Positions 30,443 through 40,500 of a stretch of 64,000 nt of DNA are shown piece by piece. Within the stretch, counting starts at the first letter, position 1. Every line of letters begins with the position of its first letter. The notes below the pieces were generated by a model. That model was not told the origin of the DNA, searched no databases, and saw nothing but the letters and a program-made list of their open reading frames with translations. Where the stretch lies: contig NZ_CP061274.1 of the NCBI RefSeq assembly GCF_014775655.1, forward strand, positions 1,922,001 through 1,986,000, given 5' to 3'. Source of the DNA: Clavibacter zhangzhiyongii. Its GTDB lineage: Bacteria > Actinomycetota > Actinomycetes > Actinomycetales > Microbacteriaceae. A program made the translations under genes and the position numbers.

Positions 30443-31354
30443 CTACTCTTCGGACGACTCGGTGGTGGCCGGCACGTCGGTGCCGGGGAGGTTCTGCAGG
30501 CGGTCGTAGTCCTTGCCGAGGTCGCCCTCGAAGCCGGCCGCCTTCTGGCTCTCGATGTAGGCGTTGTACTCGTCGATCGAGACGACCTTCACCTGGAAGA
30601 GCATGAGGGAGTGGTACTCGCCGCAGAGCTCGGCGCACTTGCCCATGTACGTGCCCTCCTTCTCCGGGATGAACGTCATGTAGTTCGTCTTGCCGGAGAT
30701 GAGGTCCTTCTTGTACAGGAAGTCGACGACCCAGAAGGAGTGGAGCGTGTCGCGGGTGTTGAGCTCGAGCTCGACCTTGGTGTTCACCGGCAGGTAGAGC
30801 GTGGGGAGCTTGTCCTTGTCGATCGAGCCCTGGGGCCCGTCGGGGTCGTCCACGGCCTGGACGCCCTGCTCGTAGGCGCCGCCCTCGATCGCCTGGCCGG
30901 ACTCGGTCTCGCCGCCGAGGTAGTTGAAGTCCCACGCCCACTGCTTGCCGAAGACCTGGACCTTGACCTCGGGCTGGTCGAAGCGCGCCTCGATGGCGGC
31001 CTGGTCCTTGGCGGTGAAGGCGAAGAAGCCGAGCACGAGGATGAGCGGCACGATCGTGTAGAAGATCTCGATCGGCATGTTGTAGCGCATCTGCACGGGG
31101 AGGCCGGTCTGGCCCTTGCGGCGGCGGTAGACGACCGCGGCCCAGATGGTGAGGCCCCAGGTCAGCACGCCGACCGCGAGGAGCACGATCCATGCCGTGA
31201 CCCACAGGCCGATGACCGAGTCGACGTGGTTCGTCGTGCCGGCCTCGGTGGGGAGGAAGCCCTGGAGCTGCTGCTGCGTGCACCCTGCGAGGAGTACCGA
31301 GATGCCTATGGCGACGGGGATCGTCAGCCAACGTTGACGGCGAGTGGAGCGCAC
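30443..31354 (-). CDS. ctaC: Cytochrome c oxidase subunit II
   Basis: CuA-bearing subunit that accepts electrons from QcrC. The 303-residue protein has a lipoprotein signal peptide (lipobox LLAGC, cleavage before about C24), two membrane helices, the GKQWAWDFNY motif, and the CuA site CAELCGEYHSLM near residues 247-258. I start it at the GTG at 31354 because AAGGG lies 7 nt upstream and the signal peptide follows directly; a start at 31393 would put 13 extra residues before it. Confidence 0.95.
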   Translation of the reverse strand: MRSTRRQRWLTIPVAIGISVLLAGCTQQQLQGFLPTEAGTTNHVDSVIGLWVTAWIVLLAVGVLTWGLTIWAAVVYRRRKGQTGLPVQMRYNMPIEIFYTIVPLILVLGFFAFTAKDQAAIEARFDQPEVKVQVFGKQWAWDFNYLGGETESGQAIEGGAYEQGVQAVDDPDGPQGSIDKDKLPTLYLPVNTKVELELNTRDTLHSFWVVDFLYKKDLISGKTNYMTFIPEKEGTYMGKCAELCGEYHSLMLFQVKVVSIDEYNAYIESQKAAGFEGDLGKDYDRLQNLPGTDVPATTESSEE

Positions 31355-31401
31355 GTGCAGACCCTTCGAAGAACCGGATGTGACGTGTTCCACCCTACGC
31401 G

Positions 31402-31432
31402 ACAGGGAGCCGCCCGAAGGACGACTCCCTGT
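31402..31432 (-). terminator. Weak hairpin after erpA
   Basis: An 8-bp perfect stem (31402-31409 with 31425-31432) with a 15-nt loop between erpA (ends 31478) and ctaC (starts 31354), possibly separating the two units. Confidence 0.4.
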
Positions 31433-31477
31433 TCGAAGCCCGGTTTCCCGGGGCCAGATCGCTTACCGCTCCATGTG

Positions 31478-31840
31478 TCAGTGGAACGAGTCGCCGCACG
31501 CGCAGGAGCCGCCGGCGTTCGGGTTGTCGATGGTGAAGCCCTGCTTCTGGATGGTGTCCTCGAAGTCGATCGTCGCGCCGTCCAGGTAGGGGACGCTCAT
31601 CTTGTCGACGATGACCTCGACGCCGTCGAAATCGACCGTGGCGTCGCCGTCGAGCTCGCGCTCGTCGAAGTAGAGCTGGTAGATGAGGCCGGAGCAGCCG
31701 CCGGGCTGGACGGCGACGCGGAGACGGAGGTCCTCGCGGCCCTCCTGCTGGAGCAGGCTCTTGACCTTGCTCGCGGCGGTGTCCGTGAGTCCGACGCGGT
31801 GGGCCGCCTGGGCGGTCTCGGTCAGCGTGGTGTCGGTCAT
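31478..31840 (-). CDS. erpA: Iron-sulfur cluster insertion protein (ErpA/HesB family)
   Basis: An A-type carrier that delivers Fe-S clusters. The 120-residue protein contains the three conserved cysteines: one in QPGGCSGLIYQ (about C49) and the pair CACGDSFH at the C-terminus. The start at 31840 is set by GAGGAG 6-8 nt upstream. It is the neighbour of ctaC as in mycobacteria, and Rieske and other Fe-S proteins of the same locus are plausible clients. Confidence 0.92.
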   Translation of the reverse strand: MTDTTLTETAQAAHRVGLTDTAASKVKSLLQQEGREDLRLRVAVQPGGCSGLIYQLYFDERELDGDATVDFDGVEVIVDKMSVPYLDGATIDFEDTIQKQGFTIDNPNAGGSCACGDSFH

Positions 31841-31976
31841 GAGCACTCCTCGGGTGGTGGGATCTGCGGTCGGGCGACTCCGGTGGAGTCTACGTCGTGC
31901 AACCGCGGGAGTCACCCGGGTGTTCCCGCCGTCCCGTGCGTGTCCGGCGCGGACGGGGGCGGGACGGCGGCGGCGC

Positions 31977-33398
31977 TCAGCTGCGGCGGGCGATGCGGGA
32001 GAGCAGCACGGCCTCGCTGAGGATCGCGCGCTGGAGCACGCCCAGGTGCTGCGACTCGTTGGGGCTGTGCGCGCGCGTGTCCGGGTCCTCGACGCCCGTG
32101 ACCAGGATCTGGGCGGACGGGAACGCCTCGACGAGGTCGGCGATGAACGGGATCGACCCGCCGATGCCTGCCTGCACGGGCGCGCGGCCCCAACCCGCGG
32201 TCATCGCGGCGGTCGCCTCGGCCATCGCCCAGCCGGTGGTGTCGACGAGGAACGGGTCGCCCTGGTCGACGTCGTTGATCTCGACGTGCGCCCCGAAGGG
32301 CCGGTGCCCCTGGATGTGCGCCTCGAGGGCGCGGAAGGCGTCCGCGGCGGTCTGGCCGGGGGCGATGCGGGCGCTGATGCGCACGGACACCTCCGGGAGG
32401 AGCGTGTTGCTCGCGTTCGCGACCGAGGGCGCGTCGATGCCCGTCACCGTGATGGAGGGCTGGGCCCACAGGCGGGTGAGGATCGGGCCGGTGCCGACGG
32501 GCGAGACGCCCGGGAGGAGGGCGGCCTCCTCCGCGAGGCGCGCGTCGTCGTACTCGTGCGTCTCCATCGCGGCGCTCGTGAGGCCGGCGACGGCGACGGA
32601 CCCGCCCTCATCCCAGAGGGAGTCGAGCAGGCGGACGGCCGCCATCATCGCGTCAGGCACGGCACCGCCGAACATGCCCGAGTGCGAGGCGTGGTCGAGC
32701 GTGCGGACCGTGAGGCGGAAGGTCACGTTGCCGCGGAGGGCGATGGTGATGGACGGGGTGTCGACGTCCCAGTTGTCGCTGTCGGCGACGACGATGACGT
32801 CGGCGGCCAGTGCGTCGTGGTGCTTCGCGAGGAAGTCGGCGAAGGAGCGGGATCCCGCCTCCTCCTCCCCCTCGATGAAGACGGCGAGGCCGAGGTCGAG
32901 GTCGTCGCCCTCCGCCTCGACGAGCGCGCGGATGGCCGCGACGTGCGTCATGATGCCGGCCTTGTCGTCCGACGCGCCGCGCCCGTGCAGTCGATCGCCG
33001 CGCAGGGTCGGCTCGAAGGGCGGCGTCTCCCAGTGCTCGTCGGCTCCGGGCGGCTGCACGTCGTGGTGCGCGTAGAGGAGGACGGTGGGCTTGCCGTCCC
33101 GGGGCGCGCGCGTGGCGAGCACCGCGGGCTGCCCGTCGTCGCCCGCGGGCGTCGTCGCCCGGTGGACGGAGACGTCGTCGAAGACGCCGAGGCCCGCCAG
33201 CAGGCCCGCGACGGCGTCGGCGCTCGCGACGACGTGCGTGGGATCGAAGGCCGGCCAGGAGACGGAGGGGATGCGCACGAGCGCGGAGAGGTCCGCGATC
33301 GTGGTGGGCAGTCCGCCCGCGACGGCGGCGGCGAGCCGGTCGACGGCCTCCTGATCCGGTGCGGTCACGGCGTCTGCGGAGGTGTCGGGAGGCGTCAT
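31977..33398 (-). CDS. M20-family dipeptidase
   Basis: A 473-residue zinc peptidase of the M20/PepV-DapE group, likely a cytosolic dipeptidase. Metal ligands are visible: VLLYAHHDVQPP (His, Asp), RGASDDKAG (bridging Asp), FIEGEEEAGS (catalytic and metal Glu), VADSDNWD (Asp) and the C-terminal NESQHLG histidine. A dimerisation domain with LRGNVTFRLTVR lies in the middle. The ATG at 33398 lies 7 nt after a TAAGAT -10 with no Shine-Dalgarno, so the mRNA is probably leaderless. Confidence 0.9.
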   Translation of the reverse strand: MTPPDTSADAVTAPDQEAVDRLAAAVAGGLPTTIADLSALVRIPSVSWPAFDPTHVVASADAVAGLLAGLGVFDDVSVHRATTPAGDDGQPAVLATRAPRDGKPTVLLYAHHDVQPPGADEHWETPPFEPTLRGDRLHGRGASDDKAGIMTHVAAIRALVEAEGDDLDLGLAVFIEGEEEAGSRSFADFLAKHHDALAADVIVVADSDNWDVDTPSITIALRGNVTFRLTVRTLDHASHSGMFGGAVPDAMMAAVRLLDSLWDEGGSVAVAGLTSAAMETHEYDDARLAEEAALLPGVSPVGTGPILTRLWAQPSITVTGIDAPSVANASNTLLPEVSVRISARIAPGQTAADAFRALEAHIQGHRPFGAHVEINDVDQGDPFLVDTTGWAMAEATAAMTAGWGRAPVQAGIGGSIPFIADLVEAFPSAQILVTGVEDPDTRAHSPNESQHLGVLQRAILSEAVLLSRIARRS

Positions 33399-33438
33399 GC
33401 AGGTAATCTTAGATTCACTCCAGGCAAGGACGATTGAC
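33399..33438. promoter_or_regulatory. 40-bp divergent promoter of the M20 peptidase and DUF3043 genes
   Basis: On minus, TAAGAT (33411-33406) lies 7 nt before the peptidase ATG. On plus, an AAGGA Shine-Dalgarno (33426-33430) precedes the GTG at 33439 and an AT-rich stretch near 33403-33415 can serve as its -10. The two promoters must overlap. Confidence 0.5.
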
Positions 33439-34032
33439 GTGGCGAAGCAGCACACCCCCGCAGAGACCCCCTCCGAGACGAGCGCTCCGGCGTCCGCCGA
33501 GGGCCGCACGACCGACGGGAAGAAGGGCCCCACCCCCACCCGGCGCGAGCGCGAGGCGGCGAACCTGCGCCCGCTCGTCCCCCAGGACCGCAAGCTCGCC
33601 GCGCAGCAGGCGAAGGAGAAGGCCCGCGAGGCCCGTGCCCGGGCGAACGCCGGCATGGCCGCGGGCGACGAGCGCTACCTGCCCGTCCGCGACAAGGGCC
33701 CGCAGAAGCGGTACGCCCGCGACGTCGTGGACGCCCGCTGGAGCGTCGGCGAGTTCCTGCTCCCCGTGATGGGCGTCGTCGTGGTGCTCACCTTCGTGCT
33801 GCCGAACCTGGCGGCCGTCCCGCTGCTGTCGATCTACGTCTTCGTCCTCGCCGCCATCGTCGACGCGTACTTCACGGGACGCCGCGTGCGCGCGGCCATC
33901 GCGGCCCGGGTCGGCGCCGACCGCGTCGAGCGCGGCATCCGCTGGTACACGGGCATGCGGACGATCCAGATGCGCCCCATGCGCCTGCCCAAGCCGCAGG
34001 TGAAGCGCCGCGAGACGGTCACCTTCAGCTGA
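33439..34032 (+). CDS. DUF3043-family membrane protein
   Basis: A 197-residue actinobacterial protein of unknown function. The first 60 residues are hydrophilic and rich in Lys, Pro and Ala (PTRREREAANLRPLVPQDRK is the conserved DUF3043 head), then YVRDxxDARW-type block (YARDVVDARW) and two membrane helices (about 110-128 and 132-150). The C-terminus is basic and conserved (RGIRWYTGMRTIQMRPMRLP). It neighbours erpA and ctaC, as the mycobacterial homologue does, which hints at a connection with respiration or envelope, but nothing is proven. Confidence 0.85.
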   Translation: MAKQHTPAETPSETSAPASAEGRTTDGKKGPTPTRREREAANLRPLVPQDRKLAAQQAKEKAREARARANAGMAAGDERYLPVRDKGPQKRYARDVVDARWSVGEFLLPVMGVVVVLTFVLPNLAAVPLLSIYVFVLAAIVDAYFTGRRVRAAIAARVGADRVERGIRWYTGMRTIQMRPMRLPKPQVKRRETVTFS

Positions 34033-34071
34033 TCCGTCCGCCGGTCGTCCGGCTTCGCGGCCGCCCGCGGC

Positions 34072-35103
34072 TCAGCGTCGGCGGAGGCGCGCGAGGCCCG
34101 CGTTGACCGACCGGGCCCACAGGGGTCCGCGGTAGAGGAACGCCGTGTAGCCCTGCACGAGGGTCGCGCCCGCGTCGAGCCGCGCCTGCACGTCCTCGGC
34201 GGTGTCGACGCCGCCGACCGAGATGACGCACGCGTCCGCCGGGAGGGCGCGGCGCAGGATCCCGAGCACCTCGAGCGAACGGGCGGCGAGCGGCGCGCCG
34301 GAGAGGCCGCCCGCTCCCGCCGCCTCGACGACGCCCGCGTCGGTGCGCAGACCCGCGCGCGACAGCGTCGTGTTCGTGGCGATGACGCCGGCGAGGCCGA
34401 GCTCGGTCGCGAGCTCCGCGATCCGCTCCACCTCGGCGTCCTGCAGGTCGGGGGCGATCTTGACGAGGACGGGGACGCCGTCGGCGGCGTCGCGGATGCT
34501 CGTGAGGAGCGGCCGGAGCAGCTCGATCTCCTGGAGCCCGCGCAGGCCGGGGGTGTTCGGGGAGCTCACGTTGACGGCGAGGTAGTCGGCGACGGGCGCG
34601 ACGAGGCGCGTCGTGCGGACGTAGTCGGCGACCGCATCCTCGACGGCGACCGCGCGGGTCTTGCCGATGTTGACGCCGATGACCGGCCGGTCGCGGCGCG
34701 CGCGCAGGCGGCGGAGCCGGTCCGCGAGGGCAGCCGCTCCCCCGTTGTTGAAGCCCATGCGGTTGATCACCGCCCGGTCCTCGACGAGGCGGAAGAGGCG
34801 CGGACGGGGATTGCCCGGCTGTGCCTCGGCCGTGACCGTGCCGACCTCGACGTGCCCGAAGCCGAGCTGCCCGAGCCCGAGCACGGCCTGCGCGTCCTTG
34901 TCGAACCCCGCGGCGACGCCGAACGGGGACGGGAAGCGGAGGCCGAGCGCGTCGACGGCGAGCGACGGATCCGGTGCGGTCAGCCGGCGGGCGATCCAGC
35001 CGAAGCCGGACGGCGGGAGGAGGGAGATGGCCGTGGACGCGAGGTGGTGGGCGTCCTCCGGGTCCATGCGCGACAGGACCGTGCGGAAGAGGAGGGGATA
35101 CAT
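34072..35103 (-). CDS. pyrD: Dihydroorotate dehydrogenase (quinone), class 2
   Basis: Fourth step of pyrimidine synthesis, feeding electrons to quinone at the membrane. The 343-residue protein has an N-terminal membrane-associating helix, [55 protein letters not shown] (catalytic Ser) and VSVGG-type FMN phosphate motif ([13 protein letters not shown]). The ATG at 35103 lies 7 nt after a TAGCCT -10 element (35116-35111), indicating a leaderless mRNA; a GTG at 35109 overlaps the spacer. Confidence 0.95.
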   Translation of the reverse strand: MYPLLFRTVLSRMDPEDAHHLASTAISLLPPSGFGWIARRLTAPDPSLAVDALGLRFPSPFGVAAGFDKDAQAVLGLGQLGFGHVEVGTVTAEAQPGNPRPRLFRLVEDRAVINRMGFNNGGAAALADRLRRLRARRDRPVIGVNIGKTRAVAVEDAVADYVRTTRLVAPVADYLAVNVSSPNTPGLRGLQEIELLRPLLTSIRDAADGVPVLVKIAPDLQDAEVERIAELATELGLAGVIATNTTLSRAGLRTDAGVVEAAGAGGLSGAPLAARSLEVLGILRRALPADACVISVGGVDTAEDVQARLDAGATLVQGYTAFLYRGPLWARSVNAGLARLRRR

Positions 35104-35157
35104 CGGCACCAGGCTAGCGGGTGCCCGGACGGTCGCCGGCGGCCCGGGCGGAGGACG

Positions 35158-35631
35158 TCAGCGCGAGTCGGCGTCGGAGGACGCGGCGTGCGCGACGCGC
35201 AGCTGCGCGATGGCCGACTCGAAGTCGTCGAGGGAGTCGAAGCCCTGGTAGACGCTGGCGAAGCGGAGGTACGCGACCTCGTCGAGCTCGCGGAGCGGCG
35301 GGAGGATCGAGAGGCCGATGTCGTTCGCCTCGATCTGCGAGGCTCCCGTGGCCCGGATCGCCTCCTCGACGCGCTGCGCGAGGACCGCGAGGTCGGTGTC
35401 GGTGACGGGCCGGCCCTGGCAGGCCTTCCGCACGCCGGTGACGATCTTCTCCCGGCTGAACGGCTCGACGACGCCGTTGCGCTTGATCACGCTGAGGCTC
35501 GCGGTCTCCGTGGTGCTGAAGCGGCGGCCGCACTCGGGGCACTGCCGGCGCCGGCGGATCGACAGGCCGTCGTCGCTCGTGCGGGAGTCGACGACGCGGG
35601 AGTCGGGGTGGCGGCAGAAGGGGCAGAACAT
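35158..35631 (-). CDS. nrdR: Transcriptional repressor NrdR
   Basis: ATP/dATP-sensing repressor of ribonucleotide reductase genes. The 157-residue protein begins with the zinc ribbon [15 protein letters not shown] ... [10 protein letters not shown] (residues 3-40) and continues with the ATP-cone ([18 protein letters not shown]). Its ATG lies 9 nt after a TATCCT hexamer that follows the hisD stop, so it may be made from a leaderless or nearly leaderless mRNA as well as from hisD read-through. Confidence 0.96.
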   Translation of the reverse strand: MFCPFCRHPDSRVVDSRTSDDGLSIRRRRQCPECGRRFSTTETASLSVIKRNGVVEPFSREKIVTGVRKACQGRPVTDTDLAVLAQRVEEAIRATGASQIEANDIGLSILPPLRELDEVAYLRFASVYQGFDSLDDFESAIAQLRVAHAASSDADSR

Positions 35632-35648
35632 CGTGTGGCCAGGATACG

Positions 35649-36956
35649 TCAGCGCGGCAGGCGCGCCGTCACCGCGTCGCCGTGCGCGGGGAGGTCCTCG
35701 GCGCGGCTGAGCGCCACGATCATCGGCTCGGCCTCGCGGAGGGCGCGGGCGTCGTAGCGCACGACCTGCTGCGGGCGGAGGAACGTGTACGCGCCCAGGC
35801 CGGAGCCGAAGCGGGCCTGGCCGCCCGTGGGGAGCACGTGGTTGGAACCCGCGAGGTAGTCGCCGAGGCTCACGGGCGAGTGCGGGCCGAGGAAGATGGC
35901 GCCGGCGCTGTGCAGGTGCGCGAGCAGCGCGTCCGGGTCGGCGGTCTGCACGGAGAGGTGCTCCGGGCCGTACGCGTCGCTGTAGCGGCAGGCGGTGACG
36001 AGGTCGTCGACCACGAGGATCGCCGACTGCGGGCCGGTGAGCGCCTGGCCGACGCGGGCCGAGTGGCCGGTCGTGGCGGTGAGGGCCTCGACTTCCGCGT
36101 CCACGGCGCGCGCCAGCTCGGGCGAGTCGGTGACGAGGACGGATGCGGCCATCTCGTCGTGCTCCGCCTGGCTGACGAGGTCGGCCGCCACGAGGCGCGC
36201 GTCGGCCTGCGCGTCGGCGATGACGAGGATCTCCGTCGTGCCGGCCTCCGAGTCGATGCCCGTGATGCCGCGGACGACGCGCTTGGCCGCCGCGACGTAG
36301 ATGTTGCCGGGGCCGGTGACGACGTCGACGGGCTCCAGGCCGATGTCGGCCACGCCGTGAGCGAAGGCGCCGATGGCACCCGCGCCGCCCATGGCGTAGA
36401 CCTCGTCGACGCCGAGGAGCCCGGCGGCGCCGAGGATGACGGGGTGCACGGATCCGCCGTGCGCGGCCTGCGCCGGCGAGGCCAGCGCGATGCTCGCGAC
36501 CCCGGCGACCTGCGCGGCGACCACGTTCATCACGACGCTGGAGGGGTAGACGGCCTTGCCGCCCGGCACGTAGAGCCCGACGCGGCGCACGGGCTGCCAG
36601 CGCTGCACGATGGTCCCGCCGGGGACGACCGTGGTCGTGGTCTCGGGCGGGACCTGGGCAGCGGAGCCGAGGCGCACGCGGCGGATGGCCTCCTCGAGCG
36701 CGGCGCGGACGGCCGGGTCGAGGGCCTCGACCGCGGCGGCGATCGCGGCGGCGGGCACGCGCAGCTCCTCCGGCCGCACGCGGTCGAGCCGCTCCGCCTG
36801 GTCGAGGAGCGCGGCGCTCCCCCGGGTGCGCACGTCCTCGACGAGCTCGCGCGCCACGTCGAGCGCGACGGCCACGTCGGTGACCGGACGCGGGAGGAGG
36901 TCGAGCAGGTCGGCGGTGCTGGGCGTTGTGCCGCGGAGGTCCTGGATGCGCATCAT
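35649..36956 (-). CDS. hisD: Histidinol dehydrogenase
   Basis: Catalyses the last two oxidations of histidine synthesis with zinc and NAD. The 435-residue protein contains [15 protein letters not shown], the zinc/active-site block SQAEHDEMA (Gln, His), [10 protein letters not shown] with catalytic Glu-His, and [14 protein letters not shown] near the C-terminus. ATG codons at 36956 and 36953 are both possible; a TAGACT -10 lies 9 nt before the first. The other his genes are not next to it. Confidence 0.96.
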   Translation of the reverse strand: MMRIQDLRGTTPSTADLLDLLPRPVTDVAVALDVARELVEDVRTRGSAALLDQAERLDRVRPEELRVPAAAIAAAVEALDPAVRAALEEAIRRVRLGSAAQVPPETTTTVVPGGTIVQRWQPVRRVGLYVPGGKAVYPSSVVMNVVAAQVAGVASIALASPAQAAHGGSVHPVILGAAGLLGVDEVYAMGGAGAIGAFAHGVADIGLEPVDVVTGPGNIYVAAAKRVVRGITGIDSEAGTTEILVIADAQADARLVAADLVSQAEHDEMAASVLVTDSPELARAVDAEVEALTATTGHSARVGQALTGPQSAILVVDDLVTACRYSDAYGPEHLSVQTADPDALLAHLHSAGAIFLGPHSPVSLGDYLAGSNHVLPTGGQARFGSGLGAYTFLRPQQVVRYDARALREAEPMIVALSRAEDLPAHGDAVTARLPR

Positions 36957-36965
36957 GACTCCGGA

Positions 36966-37006
36966 AGTCTACCGAGCGGGCGTGCGGCGGATCCGGCGGC
37001 TAGCGT
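36966..37006. promoter_or_regulatory. Divergent hisD / flavin reductase promoters
   Basis: On minus, TAGACT (36971-36966) is 9 nt before hisD. On plus, TAGCGT (37001-37006) is exactly 7 nt before the ATG at 37014. The two -10 elements are about 30 bp apart in a 57-bp spacer. Confidence 0.55.
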
Positions 37007-37013
37007 CTCCGGC

Positions 37014-37529
37014 ATGGACGCGCACCCCGCCACCACGCTCTCCGAGGCCCCGGGCCAGGCCGCCTTCCGCGCCGCGTTCCGGCGGCATGCCGCGGGCGCC
37101 GCGATCGTCACGACGCGCGACGCGCACGGATCCCCCGTCGGGTTCACGGCGACGTCCCTCGCCTCCGTGTCGGCGGATCCGCCGCTCGCGAGCTTCAGCC
37201 TCGCGCGCACCGCGTCGAGCGCCGCGGCCCTCGCGGTCGCCGACCACGTCGCCGTCCACGTGCTGGGTGCGCGCGACCGGCACCTGGCGGAGCGCCTCAG
37301 CGGCCCCGCGGCCGAGCGCTTCGCCGGGGACCACTGGTCCCCCGGCCCGCACGGCCTGCCCGTCCTCGCGGGAGGCACCGCGCTCCTCGTCGCCCGGATC
37401 GTCGAGCGGGTGCACGTCCACGACGCGATCGTGGTCGTCGTGCGCGTCGAGGACGGCGGCGCGGGCGTCGACGACGAGCCGCTCGTCTACCACGCCCGCC
37501 GCTACCTGCGGCCGGGCGCCGAGGCCTGA
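37014..37529 (+). CDS. Flavin reductase-like FMN-binding protein
   Basis: A 171-residue protein of the flavin reductase/HpaC-like split-barrel family. Typical blocks are FRRHAAGAAIVTTRD, PVGFTATSLASVSADPPLASF (cut to GFTATSLASVS for the FMN-phosphate loop) and HVLGARDRHLAERLSG. Such enzymes give reduced flavin to a partner monooxygenase, but no partner is nearby. Its start is leaderless by the -10 position. It converges on dnaE. Confidence 0.85.
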   Translation: MDAHPATTLSEAPGQAAFRAAFRRHAAGAAIVTTRDAHGSPVGFTATSLASVSADPPLASFSLARTASSAAALAVADHVAVHVLGARDRHLAERLSGPAAERFAGDHWSPGPHGLPVLAGGTALLVARIVERVHVHDAIVVVVRVEDGGAGVDDEPLVYHARRYLRPGAEA

Positions 37530-37572
37530 GACGCGGCGACCGGCGCCCGCCGGTGCGGATCGCCCCCGTGCG

Positions 37573-40500
37573 TCAGCCCAGGCAGTTCGGCCCGAGCAGC
37601 GACTTGAGCTCGCCGTAGAGGTCCGCGCTCACCGTGACCGGGTACGGGATCTCGAACACGCGCCCGCTGTCGCCCTTCACGAGCTGGAGGCGCACCTCGG
37701 TGTCGCCCGAGTGGCGGATCAGCACGTCGTTGAGGCCCATGACCGTCTCGGTCGTGGCGCGGTTCTCGGCGAGGCTGATGAGCAGCGGGCCGGAGCCGAG
37801 GCTCTGGCCGAGGTCGGGCTGGAACATCGAGAACGCGTGGATGTTCATGCCGTCGTCGCGCGTGGATACCCGGCCGCGGATGACCACGACGGTGTCGCCC
37901 TGCAGCGCCGGCGCGAACTCCTGGTACGCCTTGCCCATGAACATGCAGGTGATCTCGCCGCCGAAGTCCTCGAGCTGCACCATGCCGTACTGGTTGCCCG
38001 AGTTGCGCGCGGTGCGGTGCTGCACGCTCGTGAGGAGGCCCGCGAGCGTGACCGTCTCGCCGTCCATGGACGCGTCGGTCGCGAGCAGCTCCGCGATGCC
38101 CGTCGAGGCGAGCTTCGCGAGCGGGATCTCGAGGCCGGCCAGCGGGTGGTCGGACACGTAGAGGCCGAGCATCTCGCGCTCGAACGCGAGCTTGTCGCGC
38201 TTCGCCCACTCCGGCCGCTCGGGCACCTTGCGCGCGTGCTGCGGCTCGTCCCAGAGGCTGTCGAAGTCGAAGCCGACCTGGCCGTTCATGGCGGCGCGCT
38301 TGTCGCTGACGGAGGCGTCGATCATGCCCTCGTGCACCTCGAGCAGCGCCCGCCGGGTGTCCCCCAGCGAGTCGAACGCGCCCGCCTTGATGAGCGACTC
38401 GACGGTGCGCTTGTTGGCGACGGGAAGCGGCACCTTCTTGAGGAAGTCGTCGAACGACTCGAACGCGCCCTGCTCCGTGCGGGCGCCCCGGAGCGCCTCC
38501 ACCACGTTGGCGCCGACGTTGCGCACGGCGCCGAGGCCGAAGCGGATGTCGGATCCGGCCGCGGCGAAGAACCCGATGGACTCGTTGACGTCCGGCGGGA
38601 GCACCTTGATGCCCATGCGGCGGCACTCGTTGAGGTACAGCGCCATCTTGTCCTTGGAGTCGCCGACGCTCGTGAGGAGCGCGGCCATGTACTCGGCCGG
38701 GTAGTGCGCCTTGAGGTACGCGGTCCAGTAGGAGACGACGCCGTACGCCGCGGAGTGCGCCTTGTTGAACGCGTAGTCGGAGAAGGGCAGCAGGATGTCC
38801 CAGAGCGCCTTCACCGCGGCCATCGAGTAGCCGTTGTCGATCATGCCCTGCGAGAAGCCGGCGAACTGCTTGTCGAGCTCGGACTTCTTCTTCTTGCCCA
38901 TCGCGCGGCGGAGGAGGTCGGCCTGCGCGAGCGTGAAGCCCGCGAGCTTCTGCGCGACCGACATGACCTGCTCCTGGTACACGATGAGGCCGTGCGTGGT
39001 GCCGAGCACCTCGCGCAGCGGCTCCTCGAGCTCCGGGTGGATCGGCGTGATCTCCTGCAGCCCGTTCTTCCGCAGCGCGTAGTTCGTGTGCGAGTTCGCG
39101 CCCATGGGGCCCGGGCGGTACAGCGCGATGACGGCGGAGATGTCCTCGAAGTTGTCGGGCTTCATCATGCGCAGGAGCGAGCGCATGGGCCCGCCGTCGA
39201 GCTGGAAGACGCCGAGGGTGTCGCCGCGCGCCAGGAGGTCGTACGCGCCCTGGTCGTCGAGCCCGAGGTCCTCGAGCACGAGCCTCTCGCCCCGGTTCGA
39301 CTCGATGTTGTTGAGCGCGTCGTCGATGATCGTGAGGTTGCGCAGCCCCAGGAAGTCCATCTTGATGAGGCCGAGCGACTCGCACGCGGGGTAGTCGAAC
39401 TGCGTGACGATCTGGCCGTCCTGCTCCCGCTTCATGATCGGGATGATGTCGATGAGCGGCTCGCTCGACATGATGACGCCGGCCGCGTGCACGCCCCACT
39501 GGCGCTTGAGGTTCTCGATGCCCTGCGCTGTCTCGAAGACCTTCTGCGCCTCCGGGTCCATCGCGAGCACCTCGCGGAAGTCGCCGGCCTCGCGGTAGCG
39601 CGGGTGGTCGGTGTCGAGGATGCCGGACAGCGGGATGTCCTTGCCCATGATCGCCGGCGGCATGGCCTTGGTGAGCTTGTCGCCCATGGAGAAGGGGTAG
39701 CCGAGCACGCGGCTGGAGTCCTTGAGCGCCTGCTTGGCCTTGATGGTGCCGTAGGTGACGATCTGCGCGACGCGCTCGTCGCCGTACTTGTCGGTCACGT
39801 ACCGGATGACCTCGCCGCGGCGACGGTCGTCGAAGTCGACGTCGAAGTCGGGCATGGAGACGCGGTCCGGGTTGAGGAACCGCTCGAAGAGGAGGCCGTG
39901 CTGCAGCGGGTCGAGATCGGTGATGCCCATCGCGTAGGCGACCATCGACCCGGCGCCGGATCCGCGACCGGGGCCCACGCGGATCCCGTTCTCGCGGGAC
40001 CAGGCGATGAAGTCCGCGACCACCAGGAAGTAGCCCGGGAAGCCCATCTGGGCGATGACGCCGACCTCGTAGTCGGCGCGCTTGCGCACGTCGTCCGAGA
40101 AGCCGCGCGGGTAGCGGCGGACGAGGCCGCGCTCGACCTCCTTGACGAACCAGGTCTGCTCGCTCTCGCCCTCGGGCACCGGGTAGCGCGGCATGTAGTT
40201 GGCGGACTCGTTGAACTGCACGTCGCAGCGCTCGGCGATGAGGAGCGTGTTGTCGCACGCCTCCTGGTGGTCGCGGAAGAGGTGCCGCATCTGCTGCGCG
40301 GTCTTGAGGTAGAACTCGTCGGCGTCGAACTTGAACCGGTTGGGGTCGTCGAGCGTGGTGCCGGACTGCACGCACAGGAGCGCCGCGTGGCTCGTCGCGT
40401 CGTGCTCGTGCGTGTAGTGCAGGTCGTTCGTGGCGACGAGCGGGAGGTCGAGGTCCTTCGCGAGGCGCAGGAGGTCGCTCATGATCCGGCGCTCGATGCC

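Noticed and set aside
31394-31477. CtaC start at 31393
   Set aside because: The 13 extra residues would precede the lipoprotein signal peptide, and AAGGG is correctly spaced only for the GTG at 31354.
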